This document shows, piece after piece, positions 43,391-53,900 of a stretch of 64,000 nt of DNA. The stretch is from positions 23,582,501 through 23,646,500 of the forward strand of contig NC_016131.3 in the NCBI RefSeq assembly GCF_000005505.3, read 5' to 3'. A program made the position numbers and the translations under genes. Below the pieces are notes generated by a model. It was not told the DNA's origin and did not search any database. It was given only the letters and a program-made list of their open reading frames with translations. Each line of letters opens with the position of its first letter. Positions within the stretch are counted from its first letter, which is position 1. The stretch comes from Brachypodium distachyon. Lineage: Eukaryota > Streptophyta > Magnoliopsida > Poales > Poaceae.

Positions 43391-43699
43391 AGGCCATCCC
43401 TAGCAGGCGACCCATTTTGTCCATTTGGGCAAAACGGACACCAAAATCTGTTTTCTGGGCCAGACACGACCCATTTCTGACCTAAATTTGCGCCGGGTTT
43501 GGGTAGTGGCGGATGGTCGTTTTTGCACTGAGCTCGTCCGCACCTGCCACCTTTTTCCTTTCCTGTCCCGCATGTCTATGAGTAATAAAGCGGACCAAAT
43601 GGGTGGCCTCGCTGGGGCAGTGGTAGACCCAAAAGTGATTTGGGCAATCCGTTTGGCCCAAACGGACACAAAATGGGTCTCCCCGCTGGAGTTGCCCTA
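43391..43699. mobile_element. Probable Harbinger-type MITE (about 310 bp)
   Basis: Imperfect 50-bp inverted ends: left GGCCATCCCTAGCAGGCGAC and right, reversed, GGGCAACTCCAGCGGGGAGA, both continuing CCCATTTTGT...CCGTTTGGG. Flanking TAA on the left and TAT on the right fit a damaged 3-bp Harbinger target. Confidence 0.55.
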
Positions 43700-45169
43700 T
43701 AAAGGGCGGAATCCGTTCGTGTGGTGATGGGAGGAGAAACGTTCGGGAGCGAGAGAATCGAAGGGACCTGCGGTGGAGGCGCTCAAGCGAGGAGGAAGAC
43801 AAGCTAGAGAGGAGGAGAGGGGTATGGCTTTTTTTTTAGAATCGTATAGCTTTTCTTTTTTTAGAGGAGGAGGGGGGTATAGCTATAGGTGGCCATCAAA
43901 CCGGCCCGGTCCGGCACCGGCCAATCTAAGGTTAAACGGGTCTGGCCCGGACGCGACCCGGGGAAACCTGACTCCTGCAGGCCCAGGCACGGCACCGTAT
44001 AACTGGGCCAACTACCCAAGGAGTAAATGAGAATAACACGAGTACTCATAATGTTTAAGAATACATGGATGAAAAAAGGACAAAGTTGTGTTAGATGCCG
44101 TAACCATTGCATCAAGTTAAGACAAATTATTAAATCGTTATTAGATGTACATTTGTTTGGTCCTTTAGAATTTGTATTTGCGTCTCTGTATAACATAAAT
44201 CTGCAAAATTTCAACTAATTTAACTATGAATCATTAGAGACAGCGATGGCGATGACTTGCCAAGCTATGCATTTGGACGGGGTCTGAGAAAGACATTGTA
44301 AGAGGCAGTGACGACGGGTCAATTGTCGCCTACATCGGCGGCCAGTCTTCGACGACGACGCCCGTGTGAGGTGGTCTGTGTAGCGTTCAAACGTAACTTT
44401 GCGCAATCGACGACGATAAAGCCTGCAAAGACAGGTTCTCCAAGAGATGCAACTTCTGCACTCTTAGTCATTTTGGCTATCTACTGTTGATGTCCATGTA
44501 TGATTGCTCATTGGTGTCTTAACTGTCGTACCTTTACTCGTATTTCTTGCTTAATGAAAGTCGATAGGGAAATTACATTACTTAATGACAGTTGATATGA
44601 TAGCCATGCCCACGTGGTGTATTATTGTTTTATGAGTTCTTATTTTGACAGACTCACATACTATGTTTCAGATTGTGTAATTATTTCTCATAAGATATCA
44701 TATCTCTCGAAGTATGGAGAAGGGCGTTGTTTATTAGCCAAATATCTACTTGATATTTTTAGGTCGGTACGTATGGAGATATCTTTGGAAGGAAAATATG
44801 ACTATAGTTTTATTCTTATAAAGATTTGAGTCGTTGATCGTCTGCTCACCCCACCGAAGAACTGTTTGTAAATCATTATAATTGTCATATATTCTATGTT
44901 ATAGATATTTATATTTACGATCTCTAAATTATGGTTGATTTTACAAATAATATGATGAAAATTAATATTTAAAATAAATATCACTAGATGATATATCATA
45001 AGATGTACCAACCAAAAAAATTGCATCCGAAAAAATCCGAAAAACCAAATTTATTGAAATATATTTTGCAAATCTAGACAAATATTAAATGTGATATCTA
45101 CATTAACTCATAGTGTTAGGATATGAATTCGCTGTATCTCAAAAAAATTCTGTCCTCCGCCAATGAATA
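43700..45169. other. Intergenic; transposon debris, no gene
   Basis: 43821-43884 has three copies of a GTATRGCT string separated by T-tract insertions. 43885-44010 resembles a truncated hAT terminus (GGTGGCCATCAAACCGGCCC). 44220-45150 is AT-rich without recognisable features. Confidence 0.35.
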
Positions 45170-46470
45170 TGCGTGCAAGTAAATCCACATATCCCATATA
45201 CTCGATCGATCCCAAGCTTCTTCATCTCCATCGACGAAGAATTAAAGTTGGTGGAGTGGGAAGCGATTGCGGCCGGTCGAACATGCGAACGCAGCTGTAT
45301 CTGCGCGCGCTTCCATCATCGTGGTGCCGTGTTGGCCATTGATGCTCGTAGCGGACCATGTTGGCCATCGATGCTCGTGGGCGGTTTTGACTCAGCCAAA
45401 CAAAACAATAGTACCGCATCGCTTAGCAACACGACCGACAACCAGTTTAAAAAGTGCGGCCAATGCAAAGCGTTTCGCCACCTCCGGCACGGAGGTGAAG
45501 CACGCAGAGAAAAAAATGTAAATTAATTGTATGTATGTAAATGTATAACCGTACATATACACAATGTACGTATGTACATTTACACCAAGTTAAGAAAACG
45601 GCATGCTAGACAATAGCACCGAGCCTTTTTGTCAATAAAACTAATTAGTATAAATTTTATACACAACTTATTTTTGTACAATCGTATTAGGTCAACTATA
45701 CTGATTAAAACTAATTACTAGAAATTTTCTACACAACCTATTTTTGTATAATCTTATTAGGGCAGCTACACTAATTTTTCTATAAGCATATTATGTCGGC
45801 TATGCAAAGGACGAATCCAGCAGCCATAACAGACACAAAAGTGTTTGTTTTGGTCCGTTTGGATTGCAGGACGGACACCCCTGGTGCCACTGTTCGACCG
45901 TGTCCGTTTAGGTCCACAAGTGAGCCAACGGTGCGACACATTCTCGGCTATCAATATAGCCTGGACTTTTTCTATTTCTTTTTTCCTCCATTTCGGTCAA
46001 TCTATGTCCCATATTAGCAAACAATTAGGTCACCGTATGTCCCATATTAGCAAACAAATTATCATACCTATGTTCACGCCTCACCGGCGAGGTGACGGGC
46101 GACCGTATAAGGGGCGTCCGGCTCCTGGACGAGTTGGCGCCGCAGCCATAGGCAGCATCACCGAGTTGGTGCCGACTAAGGCTTCGGCTAGCGCCTCGTT
46201 CTTGAGCATCATGATGGCTTGGCTCGCGACTTGGGCTACCTCCGCTTGGTCTTCTCCTGCGCCGCAACAAGCCGATCCTGAGCATGCTGCCGTTCGACAG
46301 CGGCGGTGGCCTCTTGCTCCTGCTAGGTCTTCTTTGCCCACCCTTCCACCCTCTTCTTATTCTCGATGGCCCTCTCCTCCATCATCAGATCCTTCTTCAG
46401 TTTCTTGAGCTTCGCGGCAGCAGTCATGGGTTCAACGACGGCGGTGGGGGAAGGGACGGGGCCGGTGGTG
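45170..46470. repeat. Diverged repeat R3
   Basis: The order of phrases matches R1 (TACCGCATCGCTTAGCAACA, GGAGGTGAAGCACGCAGAG, GACAATAGCACCGAG) and then R4 (TTTGTTTTGGTCCGTTTGGA, CACGCCTCACCGGCGAGGTG). The right part (46085-46420), read on the minus strand, has AEVAQVASQAIM and LKNEALAEA, a coiled-coil-like frame shared with R4 and of the type seen in Harbinger-associated ORFs. Confidence 0.55.
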
Positions 46471-46479
46471 GGAAACATT

Positions 46480-48070
46480 TAATTGATGATTTGCTTCAGC
46501 ATAACAAACCTTTTCAGTGGACTGATCAAGCCCGACAAACCATGTCTACAACTCCTGTCTTAGTACTCCCTCCTATCCATAAAAAGTGTCGCCCACTTAG
46601 TACCAAATTTACCTCTAAGAAAAACTTAGTACAAAATTTGGACTAACTTAGTACAATTGGGCTACAATTTTTATGGATTGGAGGGAGTACTGATTTTGTT
46701 GCATTCAAGCCAGCCATGTCTGCAACTCCTGTCATGGTACTGCCAGAATTTTAATTGTCTTTTGTCATAGAAATTGATGCATGTGATGATGGAATTGGAG
46801 GAAGTGTTGTTACAACAAGACCATCCTGTAGCTTATTTCAGCAAGTCCTTGGGGGTTAATAACAAGAAACTTAATGTCTATCTATGAGAAAGAATTCATG
46901 GCCATTATGATGGCAGTTGACAGGTGGAGAGCATATTTGCAGATAGGACCCTTCTTGATTAAAACTGATCATAATACTTTATGTAAATTGGATGATCAAG
47001 TGTTACATACTGAATTGCAGAAAAAAGCTATGGCAAAGCTCATTGGTTTGCAGTACAAGTTCCAAGAACAAAGGTGCTGACAATACTCCAGCAGATGCTC
47101 TCTTTAGGGTGGACCACATGTTTGCTCTACATGCTGTTTTTGTGGTCCAACCTGTGTGGTTACAAGTGTTGAATTCTTATGTGAGTGATACTTTTGCCCA
47201 AGAGTTATTGGTGGAGCTGGCTGTTACTAGTCAGAATGCTAAAAGCTCTATTTAACTGATGGGTTATTGCTCAAGGATGGTAAAGTGTGGATTGGTGCAA
47301 ATGTGGGCTTACAAACCAAAATTATCACTGCTTTTCATGCCTCTGCCTTGGGAGGTCATTATGGTATTCGAGCCACTTATCAACGTCACAAGAAGTTGTT
47401 TGTGTGGCCTGGTATGAAACAGAGTGTGGAGGAGTTTGTCAAGCAGTGTTGTACTTGTCAACAGGGCAAACATGAGAATTGTACGTATCTTGGTCTGTTG
47501 CAGCCTCTGCCCATTCCAACATTCCAACTGGTATTTGGCATGATTCGAGTATGGATTTTATAGAAGGTCTGCCTAAGTCTTTGGGCTACTCTGTGATTCT
47601 AGTAATGGTGGATCGTTACACTAAGTATGCACATTTTCTGCCACTGAAACATCCATTCACTGCAGCACAGGTTGCTAACAGCTTTCTGGATACAGTGGTT
47701 AAGTTACATGGTCCTCCAAACTCTATTGTCTCAGACCGAGACAAAGTATTTACGAGCAATTTCTGGCAATCTCTGTTTAAAGGTATGAATATACAGCTTA
47801 ATCTCAGTATGGCATATCATCCACAGTCCGATGGGCAAACTGAACACGTGAATCAAAGTCTTGAGATGTATCTTCGATGTTCTGTATCTGCCTCTCCTAC
47901 CAAATGGGCCATCCGGTTGCCGTTAACAGAATACCGATATAATACTACCTTTCACACTGATATTGGTTGTTCTCCTTTTAAGGCTTTGTATGCTGTTGAG
48001 CCCACCCATGGTCTTTTCCCTGCTAGTGCACCTGCTGACAATCCTGAGGTGGCTACGGTGTTGTACCAGA
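46480..48070 (+). pseudogene. Truncated Ty3/Gypsy (chromovirus-like) pol fragment
   Basis: In order: end of reverse transcriptase (PFQWTDQARQTMSTTPVLVL, 46500-46565), a Stowaway insertion, RNase H (IDACDDGIGG, YEKEFMAIMMAVDRWRAYL, KTDHNTLCKL, 46770-47090), integrase zinc region (GGHYGIRATYQRHKKLF, CCTCQQGKH, 47350-47475) and integrase core (MDFIEGLPKSLGY, SDRDKVF, HPQSDGQTEHVNQ, 47550-48060) with D, D and E visible. Frame breaks occur near 46750, 47080, 47255 and 47480. No LTRs are found, and both ends are cut by the R3/R4 repeats. An inactive relic. Confidence 0.85.
46566..46687. mobile_element. Stowaway MITE (122 bp) inside the Gypsy relic
   Basis: CTCCCTCCTATCCATAAAAA and TTTTTATGGATTGGAGGGAG with TA on both sides. 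Host phrases before (ACCATGTCTACAACTCCTGT) and after (GCCATGTCTGCAACTCCTGT) are similar, indicating a local duplication of retrotransposon sequence around it. Confidence 0.88.
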
Positions 48071-48074
48071 AACG

Positions 48075-48290
48075 TCCATTCTCCGACGTGCATCCGCGTC
48101 ACGTCCAGCACGTCGCTGACCACCTGGCACAACAAAACGGCCGACAGCGCACGTACCGCCGGACGCTCTCCACCTCGGCGTCCGTGCCTCCCCCGAGGAT
48201 TGCTCGGGACACGGCCGCGGCCTCGATGAGCCGCGTCGTGTTGTGCACATGGATGTACTCCAGCATGGCGAGACTGACACGCCCCTTGCA
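48075..48290 (-). pseudogene. GGPP synthase-like pseudogene fragment 3
   Basis: Minus strand, across frameshifts: LIEAAAVSR, GGGTDAEVESVRRY and QVVSDVLDVTR, the last being the second Asp-rich motif region with one Asp replaced by Ser. The DNA is closely similar to fragment 1 over the CCGGACGCTCTCCACCTCGG region. It abuts the end of the Gypsy relic. Confidence 0.65.
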
Positions 48291-48299
48291 CGCACTATG

Positions 48300-49610
48300 C
48301 CACAGTCGTCATTTAAGGGCGCTTCGTAGAGACATAATTTTAAAATGCCCTAAAATACGAGTTTAGGAGGCACCTCGATATTATCGCCTCAAATTATCAC
48401 AGATTCCGGGCCCTTTAAGAAAAGTAAAATGCCTCAATATTATCGTCTCAAATTATCACTCAATATTATCGCCTCAAATTATAACGGTACATATACACAA
48501 TGTATGTACATGTACGCTAAGTTAAGAAAACGGTGTGCTAAACAATAGCACTGAGCTTTTTGTCATATAACTAATTATTAGAAATTCTCTACACAGTTTA
48601 TTTTTTTTATAATCGTATTAGGTCAACTACACTGATTTTGGTATAAGCGTATGATGTCAAGTACACCAAGGACACTCTAGCAGCCCAACCCATAATGGAC
48701 ATGAAAAGTGTTTGTTTATGGACATGAAAAGTGTTTGTTTTGGTCCGTTTGGATGATGGCGTGGACACTCTTGGTGCTACTGTCCGGCCTGTGTCCGTTT
48801 AGGTCCGCAAGTGAGCCCGATGATGTGACACATTCCAGGCGACCAATATGGCCTGGACTTTTCTTTTTCTTTTTCCTCCATTTCAGTAAATGTATGTCCA
48901 TACTAGCAAACGATTAGGCCACCGTATGTCCCATATTAGCAAACAAATTATCATACCTATGTTCACGCCTCACCGGCGAGGTGACGAGCGACCGTGGAAG
49001 AGGCGGCCGGCTCCTGGACGATCACGTGCTCGCCGCAGCCGTAGGCAGCATCATCGAGTTGGCGCCAGTGAAGGCTTCAGCCAGCGCCTCGTTCTTGAGT
49101 ATCATGATGGCTTGGCTGGCGACTTGGGCTACCTCCGCTTGGGTCATCTCCTGCACCGCGACAAGCCGATCCTGAGCCAGTTGTCGGTCGACGGCAACGG
49201 TGGCAGAGGCGTCGGCCTCTAGCTCTCGATGGGTCTTCTTTGCCCACCGTTCCGCCCTCTTCCTATTCTCGGTGGCCCTCTCCTCCGTCATCAGATCCTT
49301 CTTCAGTTTCTTCAGCTTTGCGGCGGCAGTGGGGAAGGGACGAGGGTGGTGGCTCTATGGCGAGCTCGGGCGCAAGACGTAGTGGAGAGGTGGAAGAAGA
49401 GGTGAAATGGGGGGATGGGCCGCAAACATGAGGATAAGGGGAACACAAGGGCAAGCAAGCGCATTGTCCGTCCATTGTCTGGGCAGACGCAAAACCCATC
49501 CCAAATTAGAGTCCGAAATGGGCCGTAAAACAAAACGGATAGGCTAGGAAATGGGTTACCGCGTTGGGCCATGCGTTTTGTCCGTACGGACATAAACGGA
49601 CACATCCAGA
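48300..49610. repeat. Diverged repeat R4, Harbinger-like
   Basis: Shares long stretches with R3 (TACATATACACAATGTATGT, AAGAAAACGGTGTGC, GTCCGTTTAGGTCCGCAAGT, CACGCCTCACCGGCGAGGTG). The minus-strand frame 49022-49291 reads EERATENRKRAERWAKKTHR then QAEVAQVASQAIM, a charged helical protein like Harbinger/NAM-associated ORFs. The right edge, near 49440-49620, has TGGGTTACCGCGTTGGGCC and GTCCGTACGGACATAAACGG, resembling element ends. It also has a short direct repeat, GGACATGAAAAGTGTTTGTT, at 48698 and 48719. Confidence 0.5.
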
Positions 49611-50904
49611 CATTTTATTTTTCCACATGCGCACCCCCACGTATCCCTCATTATCAGTTTTTGTCTCGCCCCCCCCCCCTCCCAAGGCCCCAACACACGC
49701 CTCGGTCCTCTCCTCGCGCTGCTGCCGCCACAATCTCCTGCGAGGGACTTCATGTTGCAAGAGGGAGGCCGGATCTGTGCCGCCTAATCTTCTTATGACC
49801 CAGATCCGCGCCGCCACACCTCCTATGGTCATAATCCCCGCATGCTACAGTCACGCGCGTCCCCTCGCACCGCCGCTGTCATAACTCGTACCCTACTGAT
49901 CGTCACTCGATGCAGGGGCACATATCGACGCGCCGTCAGGGAGTTGACGCCACCAAAATGTTGGGGTTTTTTCTTTTTTTTTAAGAAAAACTTGAAAACA
50001 AATGTTGAAAACAATGGAATAAAAAATTGAAAAAACAAAAGCTAAAAATGAAAAATTGGAAAAAGCAAACACTAGAAATGAAAAGTAAAAAAAATGAATG
50101 TGAAAAAAGCAAATGCTAAAAATTAAAATTTGACAAATTCAAAAGTCAACAAAATGAAAAAAAAAGGGACGGAGAAAAGAAAAAGAAAACTTTGACAACC
50201 CAACACAGTCAATTTCCATCACTCGATTAGAAAAAAGAATTGACCCCGTTTATAAAAAACCCGGCCTGAGAACCATACAATGTACGGCTTATTTTAGGAA
50301 AGTCGTGCAAAAGGCAAAACTGAAGAAACACAACCGACAAAACGAAACCCTCCAGTTCCAATGACGACACCGAACAAGGAGCAGATCCATGCGCAAAGGT
50401 ACTCAAAACTGGGTTTTTCCAGCGAAGAGCCGCCGCCACCACCACCACCAACCCCCCACCCACACACACACACAACGCGCGCACACACACCCCTCACCCG
50501 ATCTGCAAGAAAGAACGTCCTAGCAACAAGAAGAACTCGAGCTCACTAGATCCAGGTAGACGATGCCACCAGGCTCCTTATGGAACAAAACAGACGACGA
50601 CTGGGGGATGTGTGAATGTGCACGCTAGACGCTACGGGAGAGCATGGAGTAGGGGATGCAGGCTGCTTCCCCCTCCGCCCCACTTCGTCCCACTGGGAGA
50701 TAAGGTCGGGATCCACCATGGAGAATTGCATCGGGGGACTGCTCTGTTCGATGGGAGAAATCGTACAGGAATTACACAGAAAGAATCTACAATGCCATTC
50801 ACTAACTTTGCACGGAAAGAACACATATTCTCTGTACCGAAATTTACAGGTGAGATGGCTGTATGATATAATTAGAATATAGTGCCGGCGGAAATCAGTT
50901 GCAC
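49611..50904. other. Intergenic; A-rich and short-repeat tracts, no gene
   Basis: 49970-50200 is A-rich with loosely repeated AAAAATGAAAAATTG and AAAAGCAAA. 50425-50495 is a CCACC then CACACA microsatellite. 50600-50904 is downstream (3' UTR side) of the minus-strand DHHC gene. Confidence 0.4.
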
Positions 50905-53900
50905 TTATACCACTGCACCAGGACGAGCCGGGAATCCAAGACCTTGAAGTGCAGGTATGTTGTGCAGATCCTCGCTGGAGTGAACAGGAAGAAACCAGAA
51001 CAACTTTTTGGTGCCAAAAACCTGCAGTAAACGATATTTCAGACGGTAGGGATGGAATTAAAATCGGACAAATGAAAATGCTGGGAAAAGAAAAAACCTG
51101 CTCCAAGTTTTTTCTCCATCCTAGGTCATATTGCCATGAGACTGTTTTCTTTCGCTCATATACCTGTAATAAATTTGAACCCACACAAAGCATATCATTT
51201 GGGCATGCCAACAGCACAAGCCAGGACCCAACAAAAATTATAGCCAACCTGATGCTCTGTAGTTCATGAAAGAAGTTCAAACTGTAGTGGTGAGTTTAAC
51301 TAGCAAACCAAGGCTGCGGAAGAATAAGTTATGAAGTACCAACGCAAATGAGCTGTGCGGTATTATTTGAACACTGGGAGGGCCTTCTGGGAGCGAGTGG
51401 TATATATAGTTCTAAGTTTAAAACAGAAGGGAAATATATTTATTGGAAATAGATAAAGCATCCAAATCTAGGCACATGATGGTCATAATCAGCCTGCAGA
51501 TAGATCTATAACTCAATATAAAGGGCACAACAGTTTAGCTGTTCAATTAAGAGATTTAGTGCCTTATGAACTGTGGCGAGCATGAAAACCAGAAGTACTC
51601 ACAGTACAAAGCATTACCTCTATAGATGTTGTATTACTCGCAACAAGAGATGTGTGCATGCCTATGAAAATGAGGAGGCTCAACGCAAATGCCAAATTAA
51701 GAACTGCCATAAAAGCGCACATGTAGGGTAAGTACAACCGCACAACTTGAAGGTAAGTAGATACCAAGAAAGAGACTAACCGAAAGCAAGAAATAGAATG
51801 GCAACATCGCTGGCTGAGCTGGAACGCCTACTTTCATCTCGGAAGAAGGTAATAAAGCTTGGAAGTAGTACTAATGTATCCAGCACAGTCTCAAGGAAAG
51901 TATACACCTGTAATACAAAGAATATGCACTTGAATAACAGTTAAACAAGAAACTGTAGAAGACCATTATACAAAGTGTAACAAGAAGACACTAGACACAA
52001 AAAATAATTATAAGTGATCTGGTGTGTAATTTGTCTGTGCTCTTATGATTTGTAAGGCTTGTTTTGCTTACGCGAAGCCAGAGCTCTCTCACCAGCATAA
52101 AGTATACAGTACAAGGATTGTTAGCCTTTGCAAAATTAGCACACAAGACAGTGTTGAAGGATTTGGTTAGAATATATAGGTTCGATCTAGACAAAAATAA
52201 AATAAAGCTGAGCATGCGGGATCAACATTTTTGTCTTAGTCTTTTTTGCAACCAATGAATATTTCTGTGCCTTCCTTTTTGCTACCTACATAATTTGCTG
52301 GTTAAAAAAAATACAAATTAGCAAATCCAACCTTTGAATAACATGTAAAATCTGGTGATGATTGGTGCATGGACATATCAGATAATATCACCATTGGTAT
52401 TGAAATCCTTTCTACCATAGAGAAAAGAGAACACAAAAATGTGGCTACAACAAAATGGCAACACCATAACAAGCCAATTGGTGGCATCAACTTGTTTTAT
52501 ATGTGTGCGTGCCTTATTAATTTGGAAGGAGGGAGTGCTGATTTATTATTTTTTGTTACGTTAGGATAACATTTCGTGAAGATGTTATCTGGCTAAAACT
52601 GTCCTTTAGTGATTCTACCATTTTGAAGTGTTTTTTCACAAAAGTGGCAATTACCATTTGTAAAAGCATTTTTCATTGCCCTCTTCACCTATTCTAACCG
52701 TTCAAGATTTAGGTTCGGGCATGTACAATGGTTGATAAGGCCGCCTTCTTTTTTCTGTTCCACGTCACTTACAAAAGACAACAAAACATGTTGTACAACA
52801 GGTCTTCTCTTAGTGCCATATCTTACAATTAATGCTTAGATGAATAAAATTAAATAAATACTCCCTCCGTCCCATGTTAAGTGACTTTCTATTACATGTA
52901 TCTAGACACTTTTTAGGCATAGATACATCCATATTTGGGCAAATTTGAGTCACTTAATATGGGACGGAGGGAGTAATTGTTAAGGAAAGGTGAAATCTAG
53001 TACAATGGAAATTTGTCTTTTCTTTGTCTTATTCTTCTTGTGAAGAGATTATCTCTTAGCTAAGAGAAGGCTAATGCCTTTCTTCATTCCTCTCTCTTCC
53101 ACCTCAACAATTATCCTACGTGGCATCGTTAAGAAAAGGCCGACATCACCCCATTGTACACGCCCTTATGAGCCTACTAGTTCAACCAAAATCCAGTTTA
53201 CAGACAAGATCCAGACAACCTGTAATCCAAACAAAATACCCCATAAGGGTTTGTTTGGACATCAAGTGTTTTATCAAAACAAGATTTTCTTGAGTTGGAT
53301 TTAGGGCCTAAAACATACAAAATGTTATATTTGGCTAGGGTATTACAAAACTTGTATACACAATGTTATCTGGAGAGTCACTTGCGTGATGTTATATAAG
53401 TCAAAAGGCAGACATAGGAGAATAACTTTAGACCAATATTGTCTAGACAGCGTTTTCACAACTTGAAATCTGTAGTGTTGAAGATAAGAACAAAAAGTTC
53501 TCCCACAAAACTTTTAAACACTACCTGAGAGCAATTTATCTATAAGTGTTCCAATCATACCAGGAAAAGAAGAAAGTACTTGTAGTTCCTTGCTCCGACA
53601 CAGTTTACTACCCAAACACAGTGATGATCCATTTTAAGCACACATCTGTCACCTGCATAGTCAAATACACAGGTAAAAAAGAATAGGATAGAAAGAACAG
53701 ATGGCTGTAACATATTTGGAGATTATTCTAAGGGAAAAGCACACACAATTGCAGTCAGCAGTTGAGCTGTTGATATCAAATGAAGAAAGGCATGCAAATT
53801 TTTGGTGCTACACAAGAACTCGTTTGTGCTCTTTGCCACTTAAACTTTTGGCATTTCCAACAGCAGCATCGATATTCAATTCTTAATTCGTTGAAAGTAA

